From contig JAIVFH010000057.1 in the NCBI GenBank assembly GCA_025765595.1, positions 160,958 to 224,957 on the forward strand: 64,000 bases of DNA, written 5' to 3'. Of the stretch, positions 11,492 to 24,600 are shown piece by piece (positions within the stretch are counted from its first letter, which is position 1; each line of letters starts with the position of its first letter). Below the pieces are notes generated by a model. The model worked only from the letters and a program-made list of their open reading frames with translations. It ran no database searches and was not told where the DNA came from. The DNA comes from Obelidium mucronatum (Eukaryota; Chytridiomycota; Chytridiomycetes; Chytridiales; Chytriomycetaceae). Both the position numbers and the translations under genes were made by a program.

Positions 11492-13389
11492 TTAAGCCTT
11501 GTCCGAGCCTCTTTTTTGCCAAATAAATGGCACAAGGAATAGAATAAACAACACAAAGGCAAGAAGACTCAATGTTGCCGCCTTAAACCCTTCATTAAAG
11601 GCCAGAATCAATTCCCCCTTCGCCGCCAAGAATTCTTCCCTCTGATCTGGAAACTTGACGGCATATTCACTCAGTATCTCAGAAACCGCCAGGTATTGTT
11701 GGAAATCAATATCGACACCCAAAGCCTTCAGCTTTTCTTCCATATTCAACAGCGTAGCGCTTGTACTAGGTCTTGGATCTAATTAAATTATCGAGAATCG
11801 CACCGGTGGTCGATACTGCCATGGTCCTTGTGGCAGCATACTTTAACAACAACATCATGCAAAAATCAAGACTCACCCTCCCATATAGAGAACACTTGCG
11901 GTCAATCCGGTTCCTACAGACAACAATTCGGGAGGAACTGTACTTTGCAACGCAGACACACGCAGTTGTAAAATACAACCAACACCAATCCCCATCAGCA
12001 GCATTGCAAAAATCGACTGAGCGGAGCTGGAATCAGATTTCAAAAATGCAGTCAAGATAATACCGCCAGCCCAAATGATTGGCCCAACAATGAAAAAGAG
12101 TCCATAATGGCCTGTGGTTTGGAGGTTAAAAATCGAAGAGAATCACAACAAGGTTGTTTTACCACTTCTTGAAAACAGAGCCCCAGAGACAATTGAAAAC
12201 ATTATGAAGGCCAAGACCATCGGATATGTCCTCACACCAGATTTAACAGCAGAGTCTCCGAACACAACTTGGAAAAACAAAGCATTGTAATACACACCGC
12301 TAAACATTCCTGCCCCAATAGCAAACGAAATCAAGCTAAATGCCACTATGGTCTTGTTCAGAAACACTTCGCGGGGGACTAATGGATTCTTGATTACATT
12401 CATTTCGAGGTAGACAAAAGCGGCAGCTAGCGCCAGAAAGACTGCAAACAGAGCGATTGTCTGGGGAGAATTCCATTTCCATTGATTTCCACCAAGTTGC
12501 AATGGTGTGTCAATGCAAATCATGGCTATAAACAAAATAGTTGCCCCCAAGAAATCAATCTGCTTCAGTTGGGAGCCAATAGACGGACCAGATTTGGGAG
12601 GATAACGAAGAAACGCAACGCAAACAATTATGGCGAAGACGCCAATGGGAATATTGATGTAGAAACACCATCGCCAGGAAATATGGTCTGTGAGAATGCC
12701 GCCGACGACAGGACCAAGCAAGAACGCTAATCCATATGCGACGCCAAGAATACCAAGGTATTTTCCTTTTTTGGGTATGTTTGTGATCAGATTGTGTGTG
12801 TGTTTGCGACAGTAAAATAATGACACACCTCTTTCGTTCACAGAGCAGATTTCGGTGATAATAATATTAATCGCAGTTCCCATTCCTCCTCCACCTAATC
12901 CAGTGATGACCCTTCCTATAATCAGCAAGACCATAGACTCAGACACAGCACTGATTAGTGAGCCAACTTCGAAAATAAGCAAGGCAAACACAAGGGTCCA
13001 TTTGCATCCAAACACTTGAACAAGTTTTCCAAAAACCTGAACGGAAAATGGATGGGCTGTCAATAACAATAAGGTTTTTAGGCTTGATGTTCCTCACAAT
13101 GCCAACTGGAGCAGCAGCCAGAGTGTAGGCACTGCCAACCCAAGGAAGCAGCTCTTGGTGTCCCAAGGTCTGTGAAGATTGCCTCCAAAGCGGGACTGAC
13201 AATGGATGTGTCCAGAGGAACCACAAGCATAGCGAGAAAGAGACCAAAGAAGACGAGAATGAATTCAACGCGGCTCAAAACAATAAGAGGCGCATTGCTG
13301 TCCTCGAGTTTATCGGTTTCAGTAATGTCAAAAGCAGCTGCTGGGTCTGTTGACGCGATCAGAAAACGTGGATCACTTTCGTCAGCCAT
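11492..13389 (-). CDS. MFS multidrug transporter, DHA2 type (paralog 2)
   Basis: Minus-strand multi-exon gene starting MADESDPRFLIASTD at 13389 and ending RGSDKA at 11492. TM1 has PLDTSIVSPALEAIF. Next come FGKLVQVFGCKW, GRVITGLGGGGMGTAI, KGKYLGILGVAYGLAFLLGP, VVGGILTDHISWRWCFYIN, IPIGVFAIIVCVAFLRYPP and a final helix LFLVPFIWQKRG. It is co-linear with the downstream paralog and shares its intron positions, so this is a tandem duplication. An extra C in the CCC at 13162-13164 shifts the frame just before HQELLPWVGSAYTLAAAP; without it the exon reads through. Expected to be a 14-helix proton-coupled exporter; the substrate is unknown. Confidence 0.85.
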
Positions 13390-13802
13390 GATTTTTTCAC
13401 TTACGCCCTTCTCGGCGTCCTCAGCTTCTAATAGTGCAGTGGCGTAAATTTGAAAAAGGCTTGTGGGATCTATTTGATGCGTTCTGAGTTCAAAATATCG
13501 ATTGGATTATCGTGCCAAACTTCGTAAGAGCAATCGGGGTTTCGCAATGATCATTCCACTTGTACCCTCACGAAATGGGCAAATGATACACATTCGATAT
13601 TCTGAGGAGTGAGGGACAAATCACCTCTAATAAGCTTGGAATAAACACTTGAAACTTTAATTCAAATCCCTCGTTTTTTTGTTCGAAACTCCAAAGACCA
13701 ACAACCCACAGGCGAAGTAAGCACTTTCAACTCAGCACCAACTACCGCTCTTCTGACCAACTGATTTCTTTGTCTGTAAATGTGATATATAAGCAGAGTA
13801 AA
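13390..13802. promoter_or_regulatory. Divergent intergenic region between MFS paralog 2 and XPO1
   Basis: 413 bp between two start codons on opposite strands, so it should hold both promoters. It is AT-rich, with a poly-T/GTTC stretch around 13673-13685. I see no ORF, RNA gene or clear consensus element. Confidence 0.5.
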
Positions 13803-16800
13803 ATGGACGCAATTCTAGACTTTTCCCGTGAATTCGATGTTTCCCTCTTGGACAGAGTCGTTCAAACTTTCTACTCATCAACGGGTGCTGAGGTACAAAT
13901 ACCCGCTTGTTATTTTTAATTGTTTGCATTCTTTTTCGCTCTATTCGAGACTGTGTTTGTGTTAAAGCGAAAAACACCACCTCCCACAGCAAGCAACTGC
14001 GGAGAAGGTCCTCTCTCAATTCCAGGCTCATCCGGACTCTTGGAAGCAAGTCGATGGAATCCTGGAAAAATCATCGCTTCTTCAGACGAAGGTATGTTTT
14101 CAATTCTGTGTTTGGCTTCAGCTGATGTCTTTTTCCCTCCCAGTTCATCGCCCTTACAATTCTCGAAAATCTCATCAAAACAATGTGGAAGGCTCTACCA
14201 GACGTCCAACGACAGGGTGCGTCTCGGTTTGGATTTTTTTCTAGTGGGTGGCGGCTGCTGAACCAACGTGCTTTCTGCAGGAATCAAGAACTTTATTGTC
14301 GGAATCATTATCAAAACATCATCGGATGAAGCGTCATTCGATAGGCAAAAACTGTATTTAAACAAACTCAACATGGTCTTGGTTCAAGTACGTTCCCTTC
14401 GGCATACCCACTTGAAGTCAAGAAAATAACGCCCTCCTTTCGTTTGTTTTTTTAAGATTCTGAAGCAAGAATGGCCGCATAACTGGCCAAACTTCATCCC
14501 AGAAATTGTTGAAAGTAGCAAAACAAACCTGTCGCTCTGTGAAAACAATATGAAGATCTTAAAACTGTTGAGGTTCGTGTAGATAATTCTAAAAATTAAG
14601 ATGCTTGTTTACTCACCGTATCTGCCTTCTTTTAGTGAGGAAATTTTCGACTTCTCAGCAGAGCAAATGACACAGCAAAAGACCAAAAACCTCAAAAACT
14701 CCATGTGTGGGCAATTCTCGGATATATTTCAGCTGTGTCTTCAAGTTTTGGATAAAGCGTCCAAGAAGTCTCTCATAAATGCAACATTGGAGACGCTGCT
14801 CCGTTTTCTCAACTGGATTCCATTGGGCTATATTTTCGAAACGAATCTTGTGGATATTCTTGCACTCGATTTTTGGAGGTTCCCGAGTTCAAGAATGTGA
14901 CGTTGAAGTGTTTGACGGAAATTAGGAGGGCTGCAAGTCGGGCCGGAATATAATGAAAAGTTTGCCATGCTTTTTAACATTGTGATGACAAGTATCAACA
15001 AGATGGTTCCTGCGTCCTATGGTGAGTATTGATTTTTGTGAAATGTCCTTTGTGCTTGCTGAACGATTTGTGATGTTAGATTTGGCGGAATTGTACGAAA
15101 CTGATGATGACGCTGAGCAATTTATTCAAAACTTAGCCATGTTCCTGACCAGCTTTCTCGGCGCCCATTTAAAGGTTCCCGCTTTTTTTTTGTTCAGAGT
15201 TCGGACGAAATCCACTCACCAACAAATGTTCTAAATTAGGTTGTTGAAGCTGGTGGAAACCGCGAACTTCTCATCAACGCACACTCGTATCTTATCCGCG
15301 TATCACTCGTAAAAGACCGTGAAATCTTCAAAGTGTGTCTTGAATACTGGAACAAACTTGTAGTCCGAACTCTATGAAGAAGTCCAACATATCCCAAGCG
15401 CCGAAATGCCTCTGTTGAATCTTGGTGGAGCGATGCTTCACGGTCAACATTTGCAAAACCATCCCGCCCTTCGGAAGCACATTTACTCTCAAATTCTTTC
15501 GAATTTGCGCTTGGTCATGATTGAGAGGATGGTGAAGCCTGAAGAAGTGTTGGTTGTTGAAAATGACGAAGGTGAAATTGTCAGAGAAACTTTGAAGGAG
15601 AGTGACACTATTGTCCTTTACAAGAGCATGAGAGAAGTTTTGGTTTACTTGACTCACTTGGACGTGGATGATACTGAGACTATCATGACGGATAAGCTGT
15701 CAAAGCAGGTACTAGTGCCGTGTTGCTTTGAGTATTTTTTTGGGGGTAATCTGATGTCAGTCTTAAATAAGATGGATGGTTCTGAGTGGTCTTGGGACAA
15801 TCTCAATAAGCTTGCATGGGCGATTGGTTCCATCTCAGGCGCAATGAGTGAAGAAACCTGAGAAGCGATTTCTGGTCAACTTCATCAAGTACCTTCTCAG
15901 TTTGTGTGAAATGAAACGTGGAAAGGATAACAAGGCTGTTGTAGCTTCCAACATCATGTATATTGTTGGACAGTATCCTCGTTTCTTGAAAGCCCATTGG
16001 AAGTTTTTGAAGACTGTAGTCAAGAAGTTGTTTGAATTTATGCATGAGTTACATGAAGGTAGGATTTGGTTTCAAGATTTTAATTTGATTGTTGACGTCT
16101 TGGTTTATTTTGTAGGTGTGCAAGATATGGCGTGTGACACATTTATGAAGATCTGTCAAAAGTGCAAAAGCCAGTTTGTGAAGCAGCAGCATGGAGAGTT
16201 ACAACCGTTCATTGATGAAGAGAATTTTAAAGCAAATCGACGTTATTACAGCCGATTTACAGCCTCACCAGGTATGTGAGGGGGGTGTTTATTCAATTTT
16301 CCGTTATTAAAAAGCTTCGTTAGGTCCATTCCTTCTACGAGTCTGTGGGTTACATGATTTCTGCCCAGCCGAACGCACAACTACGAGAGAGGAATATTCA
16401 TGGTCTGATGGAACTTCCGAACCAAGCTGTAAGTGGTTGTTTTTTTGTCCTGGCATTAAAATAAATATATTAATTTTTTCTTAAAGTGGACAAATGTTAT
16501 TCAAGAAGCTGGGCGTAACCCTAACTGTCTCAACAGCCCAGATACCGTTAAAATTCTTGGAAACATTATCAAAACAAATGTCGCAGCCTGTGTCTCGATT
16601 GGTGCGCCGTTTGTTTATCAAATCGGAAAAATCTACTGGGAGCTCTTGGAACTATATAAAGCCGTGAGCACTTTGATCAGCGACTCTGTCGCTCAACAGG
16701 GCCTGATTGCAACTCAAACACCGCGTGTGAGAGGAATGCGAACAATCAAAAAGGAGATTTTAAAGTTGATTGACACGTTTATTGGGAAAGCGGAGGATTT

Positions 16801-17915
16801 GGTTGATATTAACCAGAATATGATTCCACCGCTTTTGGAAGCTGTTTTGGGAGATTATGCGAGAAATGTAGAGCAAGCGCGAGAGGCAGAAGTTTTGAAC
16901 TTGATGGCTAGCGTCATTTCAAGATTTGGGGTTTGTTATTTTTGTGTTTTTATGCGATTTGCTCACATGTATTTTATTGACTGTTGGGTAGAATCTGATT
17001 GTCGATAAGGTTCCACCCATTTTGGAATCCGTCTTTGAGTGCACGTTGAACATGATCAACAAAGACTTTGAAAACTTCCCTGAGCACCGCTCTGGCTTCT
17101 TTAAGATGATTTACGCAATCAACGTGAACTGCTTCCCAGGTTCGCCAATACATCGTGGTCTTTTCAAGAATTTGTTGTACTGACATTGAGAATTATTCCA
17201 GCTCTGCTGAACCTCCCCCCACCGATGTTCAAGCTTTTCTTGGACAGCATTGTTTGGGGATTCAAGCACACAATGCGTGACATCAGTGACTTGGGTCTGA
17301 CAATCTGTCACGATCTCCTGAACAACTTTGGAAAGTGTGACGCATCTATTGCAAATGCCTTCTACCAGACCTACTATTTGAATATTCTTCAAGATATTTT
17401 CTTTGTCTTGACCAACACGTTCCACAAGTCTGGTTTCAAACTCCAAAGCGTGATTTTGGCGCAAATGTTCCAGATGGTGGAATCTGGACAAATCTCGGCG
17501 CCCTTGTATAACCCTGCAACGGTCGCGAACCCGAATCTCTCGAATCAAGATTTCGTGAGAGAGCACGTTATGTTGCTGTTGCATAACGCGTTCCCCCATT
17601 TGCAACCGTGAGTTCTAGATATACCAAATATGCGAGTTAATTTTTTTAAAATTGATTGTCTTGTTTAGAAACCAAGTACGGGCATTTGTTATGGGGCTCT
17701 TTGAACATAACAAGGACCTATTGGCCTTCAAAATGCATTTGAGAGACTTCTTGATCACATTGAAGGAGTTTAGTGGGGACGACAATAGTGACCTATTCTT
17801 GGAAGAGAAGGAAGCGGAGGCTAAGATGAAGTTGGAGTCTGAACGAGCGGCCGCCTTAAGAATTCCTGGAATGGTGAAAGTTTACGACAGACCCGACGAT
17901 GGAATGATGGACTGA
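13803..17915 (+). CDS. XPO1: Exportin-1 (CRM1), nuclear export receptor
   Basis: Plus-strand multi-exon gene, ATG at 13803 ([20 protein letters not shown]), ending [11 protein letters not shown] at 17915. Conserved blocks occur in order: [20 protein letters not shown] (Crm1 N-terminal domain), [14 protein letters not shown], the NES-groove region [20 protein letters not shown] (15785-15844), [40 protein letters not shown], and [20 protein letters not shown] near the end. Exportin-1 carries leucine-rich-NES cargo out of the nucleus with Ran-GTP. The position matching human Cys528, the leptomycin B target, is Ala here (codon 15814-15816). Single-base discrepancies break the frame near 14866, 14934 and 15362; these are probably sequence errors, because the flanking protein is highly conserved. 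Several introns of roughly 50-100 bp. Confidence 0.95.
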
Positions 17916-19301
17916 TTGCGTGATTCTTTAAAGTTGTTGTAGATGGAGGAATGTTTTTTTTTGTTTGATGTTGTGTGTTTTGATATTCTAATATTTGTTT
18001 TGTTTGCAACTCTTTTATATTCCTTTTTTTCCTTGCGCTGAGAGAATAAAGGAAAACTGATATTATGAAATAGACTGCTCACCCCTTGATGGGTTTTCGA
18101 TGGTGGCTGACATTGCAACGACAGACTGGGGTCGAGTGAGTTGCGTGCGCGGAAGAGCCCCGGCTGACTTGCCAACTGCCGCCGATGGTGTCGCTGAATT
18201 AGCACTGGACACTTTGCCAGATTCACTTTCTCTTTTCTTGATCATAACGGCCTGAGTGCGTAAAGCTCGAAATTCTTCCATTCTGTCTTTGAGGGGAAAC
18301 TCAATCAAATACACAGACTTGTTCGCCCCCACAGTTAACTCTATAGTCTCTTCAGCCTGTTTCTTTGCTGCAACAGTTGTCTTTTCAATCACTTTAATGT
18401 TTGCCTGCGACAAAACATGGGTTCCGCTGTAACTCTCGGCAAGAATAATCAACATATCGAGTTCTGGCATAACCATCAAAACAGCTGATTTCCATAAAGA
18501 AGTAGGTCTGTTGGGCCGGATTCCGGTGTGGAACATGAATGTGAGAACTTGGCCGTCGTCTCTGTCGATTCGCGAGACGCTTGATCCTGCTCCCTTGCTT
18601 GATGTGTGTGTCAATGATTGCCTACTTTCAATTTCTCCACGAAGGGAGGGTACAAAGAGAATGAAGGGGGATACAATGCAAATCACCCAAATGGCGACGG
18701 AAATTGTGATTCTGTGCAGGGTGAATATGCCGCTAGTTTGGGCTGTGATTCCAAAAGATATTCCCTGTATTTTATGGTTGATCTTTTGCTTGATTTATAA
18801 AAAATCCGACTTACCAGAGCCAACAGAACCGCGGCGCAGCTAACATAAATAGTCGCACCGACTTGCTTCGACTCATCAAACTTACTGGCAGCTTTGCGTG
18901 TCAATTGCCCAATGTAAACGCACAGAATCATGATCAAGGCATTGAAGCCAAATAGCAATCCCATAAGCGACGTGGCTTGTCGTTCATAACCTGGAGCTGT
19001 TCTGCACGTCCATACTTGGTGCTCTGTATCTGTAAATTCAGAGAGCTGTGGAGTGATTTGGCCTCCTTGTACATATATCAGCGCTAGGACTCCATCGAAT
19101 AATGCGATAAAGTTTGATGCGGCGATGAGAAAGTCATCCTTTATGAATCTAGAGCGAGCAATTCGTGGATATCCAAAGATGAGAAAGATTCGAAACGCTT
19201 TCATGAATATCATACTTTTTTTTTTTTTTTTTGGTTGGATTTTAGTTTTTCTCTTTTTGATAGGTTTTGTGTCACCTGAAAACCATCCCAAAAGTACGGA
19301 A

Positions 19302-19326
19302 GCTGATTTGTTCACAACCGGACGGG
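19302..19326 (+). repeat. Left terminal inverted repeat of the transposon
   Basis: 25 bp starting GCTGATTTGTTCACAACC, matching the reverse complement of 26062-26086 at every position. Similarity continues loosely inward as A-rich, CAAA-repeat sequence up to the transposase ATG at 19401. Confidence 0.92.
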
Positions 19327-19400
19327 GAAAAAAATTAGGGTTGAAACAAAAAATTTCGAGCAACAAACAAACAAACAAACAAACAAAGAAACAAACAGAC

Positions 19401-21409
19401 ATGGCACGTGCCTCTTATTGCACCGAAACAGGGTTGGCGCTAAGTGTTTGCATCCACTGCGTTGATGTAGACGCACTGTCGGCGCCATGGACAGGGCTTT
19501 TCTGTGCATTTCATGGAGGCGAGTTGGCGGGGTCCTGTTGCCAGTGTCCTCCCTGGCCAACTGCAGTGCCAAGAACATCCAGCTTCTCAGCAACTGACAT
19601 CTACAACTCCCCCTTCTACTGCTCTTTCACAGGGAAGCGTGTGGTGGACTGCAACCACTGCCACAGGCATGTTGGTCTTGGTGTCAGGCATGACGACGCA
19701 GCGTTTTTCTGTTCGACCACGGCGCAACTTCTACATGAATGCAATCACTGCAGGGTATCAGTAATGGCAGGCTTCGAGTGCGCTGATGGCGCCAACTCAG
19801 ACGACCTGGATTGCGAAGATGTTAGCGACGTCGAAACATGTAATCAGAACAATGGCTCCCAAGCGAACACTGCAGTCTCAGCGGAATCGGAATCCAATAT
19901 GTTTGCGGTGGTTGTAGACCTCCTTGATGAGGGGCTGAAGAATGCGGAAGTCGTGAAAGAGTTGATGTCTCGATTTGCTGTGACAAGAAGTGTGAGCTGG
20001 CTAGAAAAGTTCAAGAGGAAGCATGGACTGTCAAAGAAGCGACCGGAATTAACACTATTGGAGCAGTCTGATGATTGGATTCAGGACGTAAAGGAGTGCG
20101 TATACAAGGGGTACAAGGCCGCAGAGCTGCAGTACCACCTCAAAATCAAGTGGGGAGTGACCATTGGCCGCACACGGTTATGGAAAATACTAAAAGTAAG
20201 TGAATTCGTCAAGTGAATTCGTCTTGATTCCTCACCTAGAGTAACATTTTGCTTCTGTTGTTTCTTTTTAGACGCACAGAATTTGTCTTACGGATTCGTG
20301 GATACCCACCGACGTTATTGATGGACTGGTTGCTACTGAATCAGCCAACAAACCAGGAATTGGATACCGGGGAATGACCGATATTATCAGGCTGCGATAC
20401 AATGTTAAGGTTGCTCGCCAAAGAATTCATGCCAGTCTGAAGCAAGCCAACCCCCAACTTTCAGCAAGCCGGCTTGGAAACGTCATGTTCCGACGGGTTT
20501 ATGGATCCCGAGGTGTAAACGCTGTGTGGCACTTTGACGGCTACGACAAGCTCTCTCGCTTTGGCTTCGGTATCCACTGTTGTACAGATGGACTCTCCAG
20601 AAAGTACATGTGGTGGTACATCGGATCAACAAACCGCCTCTCTGTGCGTGTGGCTGGTCATTATGTAAAAGCTGTCGAACGAGCCGGCTGGAGACCTGAT
20701 ATTACCCGAACCGATTTTGGCTCCGAGAATGTGGTTGTAGCCACTATTCAGGGTTACTACAGTGACTTACTTGGCTTGACACATGACGGACACATTTATG
20801 GGACCTCAAAACGCAACACTCGCATTGAAGGAGGCTGGAGAATCCTTTCGCGTGACAACTTGAAGTACTGGAAGACACTGTTTGAGATGATGGAAATACA
20901 TCATGCGTATCAGTTCAACACACTGGACTTCTACCACGTCAAAGTAGCTCAGTTTGTATTTGGGGATTTCATCAAGGAAGAATTGAATGATTGGTGCATT
21001 CGATGGAATTCTCACCTTCTTCGGTAATGGTTTTTATTGTTGTTGTTGTTGTTGCATTGTGTAATTAATTGAGGATTGAAACAGGAAGACAAAACAATCA
21101 AGAGCTCCGAGCGGGAGACCGTGTCTTATGTACGACCACCCAGAGGCGTTCGGTTACAGAAACGTAGGACACACCCCTCCAGCAAATCTACGCCAAGTAG
21201 CCGAACAAGCAGCTTGCGACAACATGCCCTTTGAAGGCTACGACATGTTTGACGAAACTGATACATTTGACTTGAACCCATTTCGTCTAAGGTTTGCTGA
21301 TGCGGCTATGTCAGCTGGTTTGTTTCCAGTAACAAAAGCGAACATGTGTGTGCTATTTCAGACACTGACTCAAGATGATGTATTGCGTCAGCAGCTGGGA
21401 TTTGATTGA
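19401..21409 (+). CDS. DDE integrase-type transposase with N-terminal Cys knuckles
   Basis: Three exons, 19401-20195, 20272-21023 and 21085-21409, with GT-AG borders; about 623 residues. The N-terminus has four Cys knuckles, three of strict form C-x9-C-x2-C (YCTETGLALSVCIHC, YCSFTGKRVVDCNHC, FCSTTAQLLHECNHC) and one C-x10-C-x2-C. A helix-turn-helix-like region follows (AVTRSVSWLEKFKRKHGLSK). An rve-like catalytic core in exon 2 has D in AVWHFDGYDK, D in TRTDFGSENV and E in NTRIEGGWR. The WHFDGYDKL and IHCCTDGLSRKYMWWYIGST blocks resemble the integrase-core proteins scattered through animal and fungal genomes. Probable role: cutting and joining element ends. All three acidic residues are present and the frame is open, so it may be active. 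Confidence 0.85.
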
Positions 21410-21600
21410 TCGTGTTCATGTGTTCATTACTATTTAATTCTGTGTGCGTCAAAGAAGAATATATGAAAGTTTGACTTCTTTTAATTGTGAATGAGTTTCA
21501 AACACTACAAACACAAAAAAACACACACAAAGAGCCAAAGAGCCAAACAAAAATACAGACAAAGAAGCAATACAAAATTAAAGCACAAAGTTTGAACCAA
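21410..21600. other. Convergent 3' spacer inside the transposon
   Basis: 191 bp between the stops of the two convergent element genes. AT-rich, with short CACAAA/GAGCCAAA direct repeats (21505-21560). Probably holds both polyadenylation regions; no ORF seen. Confidence 0.5.
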
Positions 21601-24600
21601 TCAACAGTAAGTATTCCCTGGTGTTGCGTTCTCAGCCGCAGAAGCTAATACATTCAGCAACATCTCTATGTCTCCCGACTCCACCACATCCTCCGCTACT
21701 TCCACCGATTTCCCCGCTTCCTCCAACCCCACCTCCGAATACTCCACCAGCTTCTTTGTCTTCTTCTTCTTCTTAATTTCCACATCATGGGCAACCACAA
21801 CAATAATGCCTTCCCTCTTTTTCTTAGACTTTTTCTTCTCCTTTTCACGGGCCTCCTCATCCGACCCAACAGCCATTCCATTTTTCTTTCTCTTCTTTTC
21901 CTTGTTCCTCAACATTGTTCGAATTTCCTCAAAATCTTCCAAATCTGGATCATTTTCAACATTTCCATCCAGAGCAGCTGTGGAAGTTGTAGAAGTAGTA
22001 GCTTTGGTTTCTTTTGGTATACTCCACCAACTTTTATCGGAAGCATCCACAAAGTACCAGGCGGATTGAGTGGAGCTCCAGCCAAGTGTCCAGCCATCTG
22101 GGCATTCTGGCTGAACATACCAGTCGTTTATGTCATTGCACCACTCTACATTCCACCCAATGGGACAATCTGGCCGGACTTCCTTTGAAACTTCAAAACC
22201 AGGTGCAGGAACAACTGCCGCCAGTGGAAGGCCAGTTTCAGACGTGAAAATTCCGCGCACTGTCCAACCAGGAGGTGCTGTCAACAACATTCTTGCTGTT
22301 CTTCGAGTGGCACGTCTGATACTTTCGGGGGTTGAAACGGCAGCAGAAGAACTTATAGCAGCGGATGCCTTTGATGTGGGAAGTTTCTTTGGAGACTTTG
22401 ATTTGGGTGACTTTGATGGATTGTTTGATGATTTCGATGGATTGTTTGAGGGGATACCTAAAAAGACAAAGTCAAAATCAAATGTACAAGTTGAAAAATA
22501 AAAGAAAAGAAAATCAATCACCTTCTCCATATGTGTTCCGTCTTACAAACACAGCCCGAACAAAGTCCAAAGCAACCAACTTGTGACCAGAAGCTTTGGC
22601 TGCATTTTCGGCTTCCCGCTGACGAAGCTCATTTAAGTGCATTCGCACTTCTGGGACAATAACATCGGAAATCCAGCTAATTTTGTTTAAGTCTGATGCA
22701 AGACTTCCAGCCTCTGCATTGGAAGGAGGAATAACAAACAGAGCGGATAATTCCTTCTCAAACAGATCCATTTGAGCCTCCGTCAACATCAATTGGACTC
22801 CTTCCGCTAATGTGGTATCACCTTGGTGTGTCTTTCTGGTTCCCAAAAGGCGCAACTTCTTCAAGTTTCCGGTCAGTTTTGCTTCTCTTAATTCACTTGG
22901 CCGTTTTCCATCCAAAATTTCCTGGACCAATGGAACCACTTGCTTTAACTGCTGCAGAACAATTTCATCAAGAACTGGATTTGTGTCATTGTATCCTTTC
23001 AAGTACCGGTGGAAGTAAGGGTGAATTGGACAAGTTAAAAAATCGGCGTCAAACGCGAGATGAAAAGACGACTTTGCGACTCTGGGAAAGGGGGGGCCGT
23101 CCAGTGGCAGCAACAATTTCGAACGGAAAAGGCTCGTTTGCGTAATGATTCACAATGAACCCCGGTTCTGCAAAAGAATGTATCATTTAAAAAAGGGCAT
23201 GTGTAGCGTTCTTTAAACTAAAATAATTAATACCGTAGCAGCCATCTCGACACACAAGAGCGTACGCGTTTTTACATAAACCAACACCTTCCCAAGGGTC
23301 ATCAAGAATGTTTTCAAACAGGTGAGGATCCTCTTTTGGGGGTTTGGCAGAATCTTATATAAAATTAAAAAAAAACTATTACCCAAACAAAAAAAACTGT
23401 TACACAAACCAACAATGGGTGCAGGTGTAATGACAGCCCGGTCAATGGGAGATAAAACAATGGGCGCCTCCCCAACAGGCAAAACAATGGAAGGATTTGA
23501 TGGAATGGAAGTCTTTGGTGGAACAGAAGGATTTGGTGGAACAATGGGTGCAGCAACATGGAGTGGAATACGTTGAAATACTGTAGTTTCGACTGTCATT
23601 GTTGATTTGGGCCGTTCGAGTCTGGCATATGGGCCTTTTGGGCACTTTTTACCACATATGCGATGTGTTTTAACAAAAGCCCTGTATCCTTGTTCGCCCG
23701 AGTTTCCGTAACCATAGAATCTTTGGAAATCATGGTTGAACTTTCCCCAAAAACAAATCTATATATAGCGTCATCTCAATATATGAGCCGTTGATCAGTA
23801 AAAGCTTCCATACCTGGCAATCAAGAATGTATCGGGGGCCACTGGTCGTCATCAGGAGCTCTACGTCAAGAATCAACGCTTTTCCTTCTAAAACAGCATA
23901 CGATTTGTGTATAAATGCTTCCGCCTGGCAGAAAAGTGTTTAATCACTCAGTCCCTTACTCAAAACTGAAAAAAGGTTACCTCTTCTATTACAGAATGTG
24001 CGAACTCTGGATAATCATCTTGAAGCATATCGTTCACTTCTCCAACATTGGTGATGACCTTCTCCAACGGCCCGACAACCTGCTCCTCAAACACCCACAC
24101 CTTGGAAAGTTCCTCCATATTCTTCATTACACTGGAAAGGCATCCCGACAGTGTCATAAGAATCATACGAGGCGCAATGAAGTGACTTGACTTGTCGTTC
24201 TCAATGTTCCAAGCATCGCACACAGCGCAAACGATTTCCCGAATATAGAGTTCCGATCGAAGAAGGGCTGCCCCATCAAGTTGAACTCCATTTGCAGCTT
24301 CACTCTTTGGTTTCTGTTTCAAAACAGTTTTGATTAGTAATAAAGCTTTTAATAATAAATTAAAAAAATTCGTATCCCAACTCAAAGGCCTTGCTAACAC
24401 TCCGTTTGGAGTTTTAGCGTTGGTTAAGTCATTTTATCCCGTTTGGGAAAAAAAGACATCCAATACAAATTATAAGAGATAAGAAGGAATTTTAAGTACC
24501 TTCAAAACCCAAGTTTTGCCTTCAAAAAGACAGTGTGACACTAGAACATTCATCCATACTTCCTTGGTAGAGCCAGACTTGACTGGTTCAGCAAGCTGGA

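Noticed and set aside
19363..19400. CAAA microsatellite as an independent repeat
   Set aside because: It is part of the A-rich leader between the left TIR and the transposase ATG, with a counterpart at the right end, so it belongs to the transposon.
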